DNA of 64,000 nucleotides from an uncultured Rhodopila sp. (GCF_903944925.1 NZ_CAJATU010000163.1:62001-126000), one strand, 5' to 3'. Positions 7,334-16,550 are shown, numbered from the stretch's first letter. Notes: generated by a model not told the origin, from the letters alone. Numbers and translations: made by a program.

Positions 7334-7555
7334 ATGAACAAGCTTGTTCGGATCACCAACGACAGCTCTATCTTTGGCGGCAAGCCTATTGTTCGTGGCA
7401 TGCGGATCTCGGTAGAACTGATATTAAGATTGCTCTCCCAAGGCGAGACTCAGGAAGCCATTCTTGACGATTACCCAGGGTTGGAGTCGGAGGACATAGC
7501 TGCATGTCTCGCATACGGCCCCATCATGCACGCCTCCCATGGTCTTAACGATTGA
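7334..7555 (+). CDS. Orphan DUF433 (VapB-like) antitoxin
   Basis: A 73-residue DUF433 protein. FGGKPIVRGMRISVELILRL is the signature and the C-terminal ALDDYPGLESEDIAACLAYG-like segment is the second conserved block (here ILDDYPGLESEDIAACLAYG). ATG 7334 follows CAGGGAGCGATCA. Such antitoxins usually precede a DUF5615 PIN-like toxin. No such gene follows before the minus-strand ParE toxin, so it is orphaned. Confidence 0.8.
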   Translation: MNKLVRITNDSSIFGGKPIVRGMRISVELILRLLSQGETQEAILDDYPGLESEDIAACLAYGPIMHASHGLND

Positions 7556-7618
7556 ACGTTGACCCAGGGTTGAAATTCTCTACTGTTGCCCAGCGCCTTC
7601 TTATCCGCGTTGGCCGGG

Positions 7619-7915
7619 TCAAACGCGGTTCGGGATGTCGGCTGCCTCATGATAGACGCCGACTATGGTCGGCGCGCCCTCCGCCATGTAGGCAATCCAG
7701 TAAGGCCCTTTTTTAATCCAGCGGAATCCCAGACGGGCAAGATCGGGGTAGGGTCGGGGCGCCGGTAATCCCGCATCCGGTAGCCGCAATATCCGCGTGC
7801 TCGCCCGCTCCAAAGCGGCCAACAGATTGGCCGCCGCCTGCATTCGTCCCAGTTCTTCGAAATAGGCGATCAACCCCCTGATCTGGGCGCCGGCCCGGCG
7901 ACTGATCGGGATCAA
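7619..7915 (-). CDS. ParE/RelE-family toxin (second locus)
   Basis: A 98-residue ParE-like toxin with an N-terminal helix (RRAGAQIRGLIAYFEELGRM) and the C-terminal RWIKKGPYWIAYMAEG and IVGVYHEAADI strands. It starts at TTG 7915, overlapping the TGA of the antitoxin gene in a TTGA sequence. This is the same arrangement as the pair at 4.0-4.7 kb, although the two toxins are clearly different proteins. Confidence 0.75.
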   Translation of the reverse strand: MIPISRRAGAQIRGLIAYFEELGRMQAAANLLAALERASTRILRLPDAGLPAPRPYPDLARLGFRWIKKGPYWIAYMAEGAPTIVGVYHEAADIPNRV

Positions 7916-8082
7916 GCTGTATCGTCGGCTGGCGCTTCCTGCCGTCGCGCCTGCATCCGAGCAATACTCGCCCGCAATTCATCGAGAATCGGCTCCAACG
8001 GCTCGACCTGGCCAGCCTCAACCTCTGCCCGACTCTGGACGAGAGAAGCAATCCAACCAGCCGGGATGTTATCGTCAATCAT
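7912..8082 (-). CDS. Small antitoxin of the second ParE pair
   Basis: A 56-residue acidic, helical protein (MIDDNIPAGWIASLVQSRAE, then EVEPLEPILDEL-like helices). ATG 8082 is preferred because GAGGG lies 7 bases before it; in-frame ATGs at 8088 and 8100 would add two or six residues. It has no clear ribbon-helix-helix part. Position and overlap with the toxin make it the antitoxin by inference. Confidence 0.6.
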   Translation of the reverse strand: MIDDNIPAGWIASLVQSRAEVEAGQVEPLEPILDELRASIARMQARRQEAPADDTA

Positions 8083-8203
8083 GTCCATGCCCTCAACCAT
8101 AAGCGTAAAGCGAACCTTTTTCCAGCCGATTCAGCGGTTAGCGGCGCTATACACTTCACCTCACCATCGACCCCACCCCCCGATCCGCGCTAACACCCAA
8201 ACC

Positions 8204-9994
8204 ATGAACGCCACCGACCTCTACGCCCACCTCCGCCAGACTGTCCTTACCGCCCTGGCACAAATCATCCCCGACCTCCCGCCGGACATCGCCGCGCGCG
8301 TCGAGGTCACCCCCACCCGAGACCCCGCGCACGGCGACATGGCCACCAACGCCGCCATGGTCTCGGCCAAGCTCGCCCGCCAGCCCCCGGCCAAGATCGC
8401 CGCCGCCCTGGTCGCCGCGCTCGCCACCGCCCCCGAGATCGAAGCGGCCGAAGCCGCAGGCCCGGGCTTCGTCAACCTCCGCCTCCACCCGCAGACCTTC
8501 CGCGCGTTGCTGCCGATCATCCTGGCCAACGGCGAAGCCTATGGCGACGCCGCCACCGGCGCGGGCACAAAAATCAACCTCGAGTATGTCTCCGCCAACC
8601 CCACCGGCCCGATGCATATCGGCCATTGCCGCGGCGCCGTCGTCGGCGACGCTCTCGCCAACCTGCTGACCAAGGCCGGGTACACCGTCACAAAAGAGTA
8701 CTACATCAACGACGCGGGCGCGCAGGTCGTCGCCCTCGCCTGGGCCGCCTACTGGCGCTACCTCCAGGCCATCGGCACCCCCCTGACGGAGGAAGAATTC
8801 GCCGCCGAAGTGCCGGGCGGCCTGCAATACAAAGGCGACTACCTCATCCCCGTCGGCGAAAATCTGAAAGCCACCCACGGCACGTCCCTCGCCACCGAAC
8901 ACAAAGGCATCGCCGCCCCGGAAACCTGGCTCGACACGGTCAAGGACACCACCATCGCCGCCATGATGACCGAGGTGCGCGAAGACCTCCGCCTGCTCGG
9001 CGTCCAGCAGGACATTTTCACGTCTGAGCGCGCCCTGGTGGCCAGCGGCGCGGCCGACGCCGTCATCGCCAAACTACAGGCCGACGGTCTGATCTACGAA
9101 GGCGTGCTGGAGCCGCCCAAGGGCAAGACCCCCGACGACTGGGAACCCCGCCCGCAGACCCTCTTCCGCTCCACCAATTTCGGCGACGACGTCGATCGCC
9201 CGCTGCGCAAGTCCGACGGCAGCAACACCTACTTCGCCAACGACATCGCCTACCACGCCGACAAGATCGGCCGCGGCTACGATGAACTGATCGACGTCCT
9301 CGGCGCGGACCATGGCGGCTACGTGCCGCGCATGAAGGCGGCGGTGAAGGCGCTGTCACACGATGCCGTGAAGTTCGACGCCGTTCTTTGCCAGATCGTT
9401 CACATCCTCAAGGGCGGTGTCCCGCTCAAAATGTCCAAGCGCGCCGGCAGCTACGTCACCCTGCGCGACCTGCTGGAGGAAGTCGGCAAGGACGCCGTCC
9501 GCTTCACCATGCTGACCCGCAAGGCCGATGCGCAGATGGAGTTCGACCTCGACCAGGTGCTCGCCACCACCCGCGAAAACCCAGTCTTCTACGTGCAATA
9601 TGCCCACGCCCGCTGCCGCTCCGTCCTGCGCGCCGCCGCCGAGATGTTCCCCGGCGCCGCGCTGACCGACGCCGACCTGGCAACCACGAACGTAGATACG
9701 CTGGACGGGGAGCCGGAGCTGACCCTGATCCGCCGCCTCGCACTTTGGCCGCGCACCGTCGAAAGCGCGGCTTCTGCAAGGGAGCCGCATCGAATTGCAT
9801 TTTTTCTCTATGACTTGGCGGCCGACTTTCATATGCTGTGGAACCGAGGCAAGGACGATGCGACGCTTCGATTCCTCCAGGCCGACCAGCCCGCGGCAAC
9901 GCGGGCGAGGCTCGTTCTGGTGGCGGCGACGGCTGTCGTCATTCGATCCGGTCTCGCAGTGATGGGCGTCACTCCAGTGGAAGAAATGCGCTGA
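8204..9994 (+). CDS. argS: Arginine-tRNA ligase
   Basis: A 596-residue class I aminoacyl-tRNA synthetase that charges tRNA(Arg). It has the N-terminal Add-1 domain, the HIGH motif at residues 138-141 (PTGPMHIGHCRG), KMSKR at 409-413 and the C-terminal DALR anticodon-binding domain (QYAHARCRSVLRAAAEMF onward). ATG 8204 (MNATDLYAH) gives the normal family N-terminus. It begins a run of housekeeping genes ending at scpB. Confidence 0.97.
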   Translation: MNATDLYAHLRQTVLTALAQIIPDLPPDIAARVEVTPTRDPAHGDMATNAAMVSAKLARQPPAKIAAALVAALATAPEIEAAEAAGPGFVNLRLHPQTFRALLPIILANGEAYGDAATGAGTKINLEYVSANPTGPMHIGHCRGAVVGDALANLLTKAGYTVTKEYYINDAGAQVVALAWAAYWRYLQAIGTPLTEEEFAAEVPGGLQYKGDYLIPVGENLKATHGTSLATEHKGIAAPETWLDTVKDTTIAAMMTEVREDLRLLGVQQDIFTSERALVASGAADAVIAKLQADGLIYEGVLEPPKGKTPDDWEPRPQTLFRSTNFGDDVDRPLRKSDGSNTYFANDIAYHADKIGRGYDELIDVLGADHGGYVPRMKAAVKALSHDAVKFDAVLCQIVHILKGGVPLKMSKRAGSYVTLRDLLEEVGKDAVRFTMLTRKADAQMEFDLDQVLATTRENPVFYVQYAHARCRSVLRAAAEMFPGAALTDADLATTNVDTLDGEPELTLIRRLALWPRTVESAASAREPHRIAFFLYDLAADFHMLWNRGKDDATLRFLQADQPAATRARLVLVAATAVVIRSGLAVMGVTPVEEMR

Positions 9995-10042
9995 CCGCCG
10001 GCCTTTCCGCCGGCGGGCCGCCGAGCGGGAAAGAGCAAGACA

Positions 10043-10825
10043 GTGTCGGACGATTTGAGCATCCCCAATCCCGGTTACCGCGCCGCCCGTGTCGGCCGCT
10101 ACGGTGCCGGCCAGCGTGTCAAAACCGGCGGCATGGACCCCGATATGCGCCGCATGGCGATGTTCGCGGGCGGCATCGGCACGGTCCTGGTGCTGCTGAT
10201 TGGCGCCTCCGCCCTCACCGGCCGGCATAGCGGCGAGACCCCGGTGGTCACCGCCGACACAAGGCCGATACGGGTGAAGCCGGAGAATCCCGGCGGGATG
10301 AAGATCGATGGCGCCGAGAACGACGTGTTCTCCGCCGGAGCGGACACCGGCAACGCCAGGCTCGCCCCCGCGGCCGAGACGCCGGACACCAAGGCCTGGC
10401 GCTCCGCCGCCGCCTCGCCCGCCCCCGCCGCCGTAGAAGCGCCCGCGCCCGCCGCTCTGGCTCCCCCGGCCGCTGCGCCGCAGAAAGCCGCCGCGCTGCC
10501 AATCGTAGCCAAGCCGGCCGTCGCGGTGCCAGCGCCAACCAAGCTGCCCGTGGCAGCCGCCCCGCCGGCACCCTCCGGCCACGCGGCAAGCGTGCAACTC
10601 GCCGCTCTGACCTCGGAAGAGGCGGCGCATGGCGAGTGGCAGACGCTGTCGAAGCGCATGCCGGACCTGCTGGGCGGTCGCCAGCCGAGCTATTCCCGCA
10701 CCGAGCGCGACGGCCATACTTTCTGGCGCCTGCGGACCTCCGGCTTCTCTGATGCCGCCCAGGCGCGCGGGTTCTGCGAGAAGGTGCGGGCGAAAGGCGG
10801 CGCCTGTTCGGTGACGGACTCCTGA
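10043..10825 (+). CDS. SPOR-domain membrane protein
   Basis: A 260-residue protein starting at GTG 10043. A single transmembrane segment at about residues 38-58 anchors it in the inner membrane. A long Ala/Pro-rich periplasmic linker (about 65-185) leads to a C-terminal SPOR domain (HAASVQLAALTSEEAAHGEW ... VRAKGGACSV). SPOR domains bind denuded septal peptidoglycan and such proteins often act in division. Position between argS and nagZ is common in related genomes. Confidence 0.85.
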   Translation: MSDDLSIPNPGYRAARVGRYGAGQRVKTGGMDPDMRRMAMFAGGIGTVLVLLIGASALTGRHSGETPVVTADTRPIRVKPENPGGMKIDGAENDVFSAGADTGNARLAPAAETPDTKAWRSAAASPAPAAVEAPAPAALAPPAAAPQKAAALPIVAKPAVAVPAPTKLPVAAAPPAPSGHAASVQLAALTSEEAAHGEWQTLSKRMPDLLGGRQPSYSRTERDGHTFWRLRTSGFSDAAQARGFCEKVRAKGGACSVTDS

Positions 10826-10826
10826 C

Positions 10827-11825
10827 CTGGCAGCCAAAGCCGCCATCGTCGGTGTCGCCGGACCGGTCCTGCTGGCGGAGGAAGCTGCGTTATTCCGGGC
10901 GTTTCCGCCCGCCGGGATCATCCTGTTTGGCCGCAATGTCGAGGACCCGGAGCAACTTGCCCGCCTGATCGCCGCGCTGCGGGCCGTCCTGCCCGCCGAC
11001 GCGGAGCTGATGGTGGATCAGGAGGGCGGACGGGTTGCCCGCCTGCGCCCGCCACACTGGCGCGCCCACCCGCCGGCTGCCGCACTCGGCCTATTGTTCG
11101 ACGCCGAACCCGCGGCCGCCCTCCGCGCCGCCTGGCTGACCGGCGCCTTGATCGGCCTGGATTGCCGGGCCGCCGGGTTCACCATCGCCGCCGCCCCGGT
11201 CCTGGATCTCTCGATCCCCGGCGCGCACGATGTCATCGGCGACCGCGCCTATGCCGCGCACCCGGTGGCGGTCGCGCGCCTTGGCCGAGCGGTCGCCAAC
11301 GGCTTGCTGGCCGCGGGCGTGCTGCCCGTCGGCAAGCATGCCCCCGGTCATGGCCGGGCGCGGGTGGACAGTCACCTTTCGCTGCCGCGCGTGCCGGAAG
11401 ACGACCTGGATGCCGATTTTCGCCCTTTCACGCTGAATGGCGACCTGCCATGGTTGATGACAGCCCATATCGTTTATGCGGCGCTTGATCCGAACGCCGC
11501 AGCGACGATGTCCAGTATCGTGATACGCGACGTCATTCGCGGGCGGTTCGGCTTCAAAGGAGTATTGGTGACCGACGATCTGGCGATGAAGGCTCTTTCC
11601 GGCGCCCCGGCCGATCTGGCGGCTCAGGCGCTGGCGGCTGGTTGCGACATCGCGCTGTATTGCAGCGGAGACTTCGCTGCCAACGAGGCAATCCTGACCA
11701 CGTGTCCGGCGCTGACCCCCGGCGCGCAAGCACGGTTGCAAGCCGGCCGAACCCGGGTGGCGGCCAGCCGGCTGACACTGGTGGAGGCGCCGCTGGCCCA
11801 CGAACGCGCGCGGCTGCTATCGTGA
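10827..11825 (+). CDS. nagZ: Beta-N-acetylhexosaminidase (NagZ), probable CTG start
   Basis: A glycoside hydrolase family 3 enzyme of muropeptide recycling. It has KHAPGHG at residues 170-176, the RVDSHLSLP dyad loop and the Asp in LVTDDLAMKALSG (about 250). The first ATG, at 11010, would remove about 60 residues of the barrel, including AAKAAIVGVAGPVLLAEEAA and AGIILFGRNVEDPEQLARL, which clearly belong to the family. Between the upstream in-frame TGA (10812) and this sequence there is no ATG, GTG or TTG. CTG 10827, one base after the SPOR gene stop, is the only plausible start, giving 332 residues. Confidence 0.85.
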   Translation: MAAKAAIVGVAGPVLLAEEAALFRAFPPAGIILFGRNVEDPEQLARLIAALRAVLPADAELMVDQEGGRVARLRPPHWRAHPPAAALGLLFDAEPAAALRAAWLTGALIGLDCRAAGFTIAAAPVLDLSIPGAHDVIGDRAYAAHPVAVARLGRAVANGLLAAGVLPVGKHAPGHGRARVDSHLSLPRVPEDDLDADFRPFTLNGDLPWLMTAHIVYAALDPNAAATMSSIVIRDVIRGRFGFKGVLVTDDLAMKALSGAPADLAAQALAAGCDIALYCSGDFAANEAILTTCPALTPGAQARLQAGRTRVAASRLTLVEAPLAHERARLLS

Positions 11826-12532
11826 CGTCCCTGATCTTCAACCTCGCTTTGGCGGTCATCCCGGTAATCCTGGCGATCACCCTGCATGAAGCGGCACACG
11901 GCTTCGCGGCCCTGGCGTTGGGCGACACCACGGCGCGTGACGCCGGCCGGCTGTCGCTGAACCCGATCCGGCATATCGACCGCATGGGCACGATCATCCT
12001 GCCCGGCATCCTGCTGATCAGCCAACTTGTCTTTCCGCCGCACAGGATCTTCTTCATGTTCGGCTGGGCCAAGCCGGTGCCGGTATCCGCCTGGAAGTTC
12101 CGCGATCCCCGCCGCGGCATGGCGCTGGTGGCAATCGCCGGCCCGCTGATGAACTTCTTCCTCGCCTGGATCGGCGCCCTGTTGATGCCACTGACCGAAG
12201 GCCCCGGTTTCTGGCCGGCGGCCGGCCAGCAGTTCCTGATCTATTTCATGCTGTCGAACATCGTGCTCGGCCTGTTCAACCTGCTGCCGATACCGCCGCT
12301 GGATGGCGGCCGCGTAGCCGTCGGCGTGCTGCCGCTGGCGATCGCCCGGGTGTGGGCGCAGCTCGAGCGGTTCGGCATCGTCATCGTCCTGCTGGCGGTG
12401 TTCATCCTGCCCCGCCTCCTCGGCGTCGATCCGGTCGGCGAGGCACTCAATCACGTGCTCCCCTGGGCCTTCCGCACCATCTTCTGGCTGGCGGGCCAAG
12501 ACATCGGCGGGCTGGATGGAAACACCATCTGA
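11822..12532 (+). CDS. Site-2 protease family membrane metalloprotease (M50)
   Basis: A 236-residue membrane protein. The zinc site HEAAH is at residues 22-26 in the first hydrophobic segment and the second motif LDGG is at 160-163 (LLPIPPLDGGRVAVG). This compact M50B-like group cleaves substrates within the membrane; its targets here are unknown. GTG 11822 overlaps the nagZ stop (GTGA), so it is translationally coupled. It continues into scpA with a 17-base overlap. Confidence 0.85.
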   Translation: MTSLIFNLALAVIPVILAITLHEAAHGFAALALGDTTARDAGRLSLNPIRHIDRMGTIILPGILLISQLVFPPHRIFFMFGWAKPVPVSAWKFRDPRRGMALVAIAGPLMNFFLAWIGALLMPLTEGPGFWPAAGQQFLIYFMLSNIVLGLFNLLPIPPLDGGRVAVGVLPLAIARVWAQLERFGIVIVLLAVFILPRLLGVDPVGEALNHVLPWAFRTIFWLAGQDIGGLDGNTI

Positions 12533-13313
12533 CATCGAGGCGCCTCAGCCACCCGAGCCCGCCAACGAAAATCTCGTGCTGCGGCTGGAGGGGTTCGAGG
12601 GTCCGATGGACCTGCTGCTCGACCTCGCCCGCGCCCAGAAGGTCGATCTGGCGAAGATCTCCATCCTGTCGCTGGTCGATCAGTACCTGGCGGTGATCGA
12701 GGGCGCCAAGCGCATCCGCCTGGAACTGGCGGCCGACTGGCTGGTGATGGCCGCCTGGCTGACCTGGCTGAAATCCCGCCTGCTGGTGCCCGCCGCCGCG
12801 AACGACGACCTGGAAGACGGCCTGATGGCCGCCGAGGCGCTGGCCGAGCGCCTGCGGGAGATGAACGTCATCCGCACCCTGGCGGCTTGGCTGGGGGCGC
12901 GGCCAGTGCTCGGGCAGGACGTCTTCGCCCGCGGCGCGCCGCAGCGGCATGAGGAGTTCGACCGCTCCCGCATCGTGCTGGAAGCGGGGCCTTTCGTCCG
13001 CGCCTATCTCCAGGCGATCCAGCGCGGCACGAAGTCCTCCACATATACGCCGCGCCCCCTGACTCTCTGGACCGTGCAGGACGCCCTTCGCCGCCTGGCC
13101 GATCTTGTCGGCTCCCTGCCGGACTGGAGCACGCTGGAGGAGTTCCTGCCGGATAACATGGACAGCCCGACTGAACGCCGTGCGGCACTCGCCAGCACCT
13201 TGATGGCCGGCCTGGAACTGGCGCGCGGCGGCACGGTGCGGCTGCGGCAGGAGGAGGCCTTCGGGCCGATCCTGGTGCGGCGGCACGGCGGCGATGTAGA
13301 GACGGGTGCATGA
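12516..13313 (+). CDS. scpA: Segregation and condensation protein A
   Basis: A 265-residue kleisin subunit of the SMC-ScpAB condensin. The family N-terminus is visible as LRLEGFEGPMDLLLDLARAQ, followed by VDLAKISILSLVDQYLAVIE, and the C-terminal winged-helix part closes the protein. It overlaps both neighbours (17 bases upstream, 4 bases with scpB), as expected for co-translated partners. Confidence 0.95.
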   Translation: METPSDIEAPQPPEPANENLVLRLEGFEGPMDLLLDLARAQKVDLAKISILSLVDQYLAVIEGAKRIRLELAADWLVMAAWLTWLKSRLLVPAAANDDLEDGLMAAEALAERLREMNVIRTLAAWLGARPVLGQDVFARGAPQRHEEFDRSRIVLEAGPFVRAYLQAIQRGTKSSTYTPRPLTLWTVQDALRRLADLVGSLPDWSTLEEFLPDNMDSPTERRAALASTLMAGLELARGGTVRLRQEEAFGPILVRRHGGDVETGA

Positions 13314-13963
13314 GCGACGAACCCGAACAACCTCCCGAACCACCCGTCCCCGATGAGCCACCCGCGCCGGTCAGGACGCGGGAGCCGGATGAGGACTCGC
13401 TGCGCCTGGCCGAGGCGATGATCTTCGCCAGCGCGGAACCGGTCAGCGCCCGTAGCCTGACCCGTGTGCTGCCGGACGAGATCGACGCGGACGCCGTGCT
13501 GGCGTTGCTGCGTGCGCGCTATGCCGGCCGCGGGGTGGAACTGGTCGAGGTCGGCAACGGGTTCATGTTCCGCACCGCGCTCGATCTGGCGCCGAAGCTG
13601 CGCAAGGTGATCGACGTGCCGCGCCGCCTGCCGCGGGTGGCCTTGGAGACGCTGGCGATCATCGCCTACCACCAGCCGATGACGCGGCCGGAGATCGAAC
13701 ATATCCGCGGCACGGCGCTGTCGCAGCAGACGCTGGACGCGCTGCTGGAACTGAACCTGATCGCGCCGAAGGGGCGGCGGGAGACGCCGGGACGGCCAAC
13801 GCTGTGGGGCACGACGCCGGAGTTCCTGGCGCATTTCGGACTAACCGACCTGCGGCAACTGCCGAGGCGGGAGGATCTGCTGTTGGAGACCGCGCCCCCG
13901 AAAGCTACCCCGGAGGTGCTGCCCGCGGATTTGCAGCCGCCGCCGGAGAGCGAGACCCGCTGA
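13310..13963 (+). CDS. scpB: Segregation and condensation protein B
   Basis: A 217-residue ScpB with two winged-helix domains. DSLRLAEAMIFASAEPVSAR marks the first and LETLAIIAYHQPMTRPEIEH and the RETPGRPTLWGTTPEFL block the second. The N-terminal 25 residues and C-terminal 25 residues are Pro/Glu-rich and probably flexible. ATG 13310 overlaps the scpA TGA (ATGA). It works with ScpA and SMC in chromosome organisation. Confidence 0.95.
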   Translation: MSDEPEQPPEPPVPDEPPAPVRTREPDEDSLRLAEAMIFASAEPVSARSLTRVLPDEIDADAVLALLRARYAGRGVELVEVGNGFMFRTALDLAPKLRKVIDVPRRLPRVALETLAIIAYHQPMTRPEIEHIRGTALSQQTLDALLELNLIAPKGRRETPGRPTLWGTTPEFLAHFGLTDLRQLPRREDLLLETAPPKATPEVLPADLQPPPESETR

Positions 13964-13994
13964 TCGGCAGGGCCGGCCCGCCCGGCGTTTGGAT

Positions 13995-14369
13995 TTATAG
14001 GGCAGCGCTGGCGATGCGCAGATGGCGTGCCATCTGTTCCATGACATACCAGACAAAGTTCGGCATTTCCTCCATCATGTAGCGGAATTTCTTCTGGTCG
14101 ATCAACGCCAGGTCGCAATCGTCGCCGGCCTGCGCGGTCACCCCCCTCGGCTCCCCGTCCAGGAACGAGACAAAGCCGAACGCGTCGCCGGAATGCATGG
14201 CTTCAATCAACCGCCGCTGCTTTGTCAGTTCAACCGAACCTCTCAGGATGACGTACATAAGACCCGCTGCGTCGCCCTCGCGGAAGATTGCGTCGCCGGC
14301 GCCATACCGGACGACCGTTCCGACGGAGCGAGCGAAATCGCGAAAATCGACTTGTGCAATCGCCGGCAT
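13995..14369 (-). CDS. Cyclic nucleotide-binding domain protein without DNA-binding domain
   Basis: A 124-residue stand-alone cNMP/Crp-type beta-barrel domain (VRYGAGDAIFREGDAAGLMY, then LRGSVELTKQ, FGFVSFLDGEPRGVTAQAG). It ends in a helix and has no helix-turn-helix. Start ATG 14369 has GGGGGA before it. Upstream ATGs at 14384, 14399 and 14408 are less likely because a good promoter (TTGACA 14421-14426, minus strand) overlaps them. Ligand binding is inferred from the fold; the consensus PRAAT ligand motif is present only in weakened form (PRGVT). Confidence 0.8.
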   Translation of the reverse strand: MPAIAQVDFRDFARSVGTVVRYGAGDAIFREGDAAGLMYVILRGSVELTKQRRLIEAMHSGDAFGFVSFLDGEPRGVTAQAGDDCDLALIDQKKFRYMMEEMPNFVWYVMEQMARHLRIASAAL

Positions 14370-14397
14370 GAATTTATCCCCCATAAAAGACGATTTC

Positions 14398-14426
14398 ATG
14401 ACACTCATGTTGGAAAATGGTGTCAA
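14398..14426 (-). promoter_or_regulatory. Sigma-70-type promoter of the cNMP-domain gene
   Basis: On the minus strand, TTGACA at 14426-14421, a 17-base spacer and TGTCAT at 14403-14398 (4 of 6 to TATAAT). Transcription would start near 14391, giving a leader of about 20 bases before ATG 14369. Confidence 0.6.
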
Positions 14427-14617
14427 TACAAATCGTCGGAGGCTTCCTTCGCCCGTATAGCTCCCAAAGTCACCGCCAGCGTTCTGGCGACGAATTTTCC
14501 GTAGGTTGTCAAGATATTGCGCTGCACGGCGGAATGACTTTCCGCGTTGACGATTGAGAGCGCTCCATCCGGGGTGATTGCGGGCGCAGGCCCGCCATCA
14601 GGGTTTTCGGTGCTTGA

Positions 14618-15397
14618 TCAAAATGGAATTTCGACTTCCAGCCGCCAGCGCAACGTGCCCTGCGGGCTCGCCTGGGTCGCGCCGAACAGCCAGCCGAGTT
14701 CGTATTTCAGCTTGCCCGCGTGGCCAAGCCCCAGCTCGTCCAACCGCAGCGAGCCGATGGCGACAGGCCCGACCAGCAGTTCCTGCTGCCCGAGGGCCGG
14801 ACTTCGGCCGAGCGTGCCGGTGTCACCATAGATCTCGATCGCCGGCGACAGCGGCGCCCATAGATTCCAGCGGCTCTGCCAGGCATAACTGAAGTCCAGG
14901 CCGCTGCTGGTCTGGTTCGGCCCCAGTTGCCGCGTCAGGAACAGGTTCACGGTGTGCGTGAATTGCCCGATATCCTTGGCGATCAACGGCCCGAATGTTA
15001 CCTCGTTCGGACCGGCATTATGCCCGGTGGTCATCGACTGGCCGTATTCGAAATAGAAGCCCAAATCGGCAAAGTATTCGCCCGGCTCGGTCAATTGGAA
15101 CGTATTCTCGGTCACCAACTGGGTGAACAGTGTCGGCTCGTCGGACCCCGGGTCGCGATTCCAGCCGAATTCGATTTCGCTGTGCCACCACGGCGTCAGG
15201 CCGGTGCCAAGTTCCAGCGTGTAGCTTGTCGCACCGCTGTTGGACGGCAGGTGGTCGAACTGGGCGTCGCCGTTATGCTCGATTTCCAGCTCGCCGTAAT
15301 CGATTTCATAGGGGGAAAAAATGTGGAAGTCGGCGCGGGCCTCCAACGGCGCCAGCAGTGCCAGCGCCGCGGCCAGTCTGAATGCAAACCGGATCAT
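14618..15397 (-). CDS. Secreted outer-membrane-like beta-barrel protein linked to FTR1
   Basis: A 259-residue protein with a Sec signal peptide (MIRFAFRLAAALALLAPLEA, cleavage near ARA-DF). It is rich in alternating aromatic/polar strands and ends ...RWRLEVEIPF, with a terminal Phe as in outer-membrane barrels. ATG 15397 overlaps the stop of the FTR1-cupredoxin gene, so it is the second gene of that operon and probably serves iron (or other metal) passage or sensing at the outer membrane. I do not recognise a named family. Confidence 0.7.
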   Translation of the reverse strand: MIRFAFRLAAALALLAPLEARADFHIFSPYEIDYGELEIEHNGDAQFDHLPSNSGATSYTLELGTGLTPWWHSEIEFGWNRDPGSDEPTLFTQLVTENTFQLTEPGEYFADLGFYFEYGQSMTTGHNAGPNEVTFGPLIAKDIGQFTHTVNLFLTRQLGPNQTSSGLDFSYAWQSRWNLWAPLSPAIEIYGDTGTLGRSPALGQQELLVGPVAIGSLRLDELGLGHAGKLKYELGWLFGATQASPQGTLRWRLEVEIPF

Positions 15398-16527
15398 TTA
15401 ACGACCAGCACGCCCTGGGCGGTGTCCTGATGGAAATCGCCGAAGAACTTGTACTCGCCCGGGTCGAGCGGCCCGAGGAACACGGTAATCGTCTGCCCCG
15501 GCGTAACCAGTTTCTCCCGGTTAAGCATGGTGCTTTCAAACTCATCGGCCGTGTCGTCGGTATTTTTGACCAGCAACTTGAACTTGGTATGGGCAGGCAC
15601 CTCGATCCGGGTCGGCTCGAAGCGGTGATTGTGGAACACCAGCACCGGCAGATCCTCGGCCCGGGCGTTGGGCGCGGCCGCCAGCACCATGGTCAGCACC
15701 GCAGCCACCGCCAGCGGCCTGGCGCGCGGGCGGCTGATCGCGCGGGACGCCAGCACCAGAACCAGCAGCGTCGCCAGCCACGCAACGAACTGGATGCCCG
15801 ACGGACGCGCGGAGTAGCCGACAAGAGCATGCAGCGCGCGTCCGACCAGGGTGTCGTCCGCCAGCAGGAAGCTGCTGTCCCACAACTGCTCGCCCCAGCC
15901 CGGCAGCAAGTCGGCGCCGTGCAGGATCGCGGCGGCCTGTCCGGCCATGCCGGCCGCCAGCAGCGCGATCAGCCCATTGGTTATGCCGAACAGCCGGTGC
16001 AACGGGATGGCAACCAACCCGCGATACAGCAGCCAGGACAACAGCGCCGCCAGTGCCAACCCGGCTACACCGCCGCCAGCCAGCGACAGCGCGGTCGTGT
16101 GGGAGCCGACGACGATGCCGTACAGAAACAGGACGACCTCCGCGCCCTCTCGCATCACCGCGACGGCGACGACGGCAGCGAGAGCGGCCAACGAGCGCTG
16201 GCCAAGTCTTACGGCCTGGCCGACTTCCCGCATCTCGGCGACCATGGCGCGGGCGTGACGCGACATCCACAGGATGTGCCAGCTCAGCATGACGACGGCG
16301 AAGCACAGGATCGAGGCGGTGAAGATCTCCTGTCCGGTGCCCTCGAACGCGTCCGACAGCACGGCGGCAAAGGCCGCCACAAGGCTGGCGCCAATCACCC
16401 CGGCACCGATACCGCCGGCAATCCACCAGCCCCGGGCGTGCACACCTTCAGTTGCCGCCAGGACGATGCCGACGATCAATCCGGCCTCCATGGCCTCCCG
16501 GAAGACAATGATCAGGCTAACGAGCAT
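15394..16527 (-). CDS. FTR1-family iron permease fused to a periplasmic cupredoxin-like domain
   Basis: A 377-residue fusion. Residues 1 to about 275 form an FTR1/EfeU-type permease with about seven helices and two REXXE iron motifs (FREAMEAG near residue 10; VMREGAEVVLF further in). The rest is a cupredoxin domain (LVFHNHRFEPTRIEVPAHTK ... YKFFGDFHQDTAQGVLVVK), as found in EfeO/FtrB-like partners. Fusion places the oxidising or iron-binding module next to the permease. ATG 16527 has TGGGAACGCC before it. A palindrome (16551-16565) lies directly upstream. Confidence 0.85.
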   Translation of the reverse strand: MLVSLIIVFREAMEAGLIVGIVLAATEGVHARGWWIAGGIGAGVIGASLVAAFAAVLSDAFEGTGQEIFTASILCFAVVMLSWHILWMSRHARAMVAEMREVGQAVRLGQRSLAALAAVVAVAVMREGAEVVLFLYGIVVGSHTTALSLAGGGVAGLALAALLSWLLYRGLVAIPLHRLFGITNGLIALLAAGMAGQAAAILHGADLLPGWGEQLWDSSFLLADDTLVGRALHALVGYSARPSGIQFVAWLATLLVLVLASRAISRPRARPLAVAAVLTMVLAAAPNARAEDLPVLVFHNHRFEPTRIEVPAHTKFKLLVKNTDDTADEFESTMLNREKLVTPGQTITVFLGPLDPGEYKFFGDFHQDTAQGVLVVK

Positions 16528-16550
16528 GACGGCGTTCCCAAATGTGCAAT

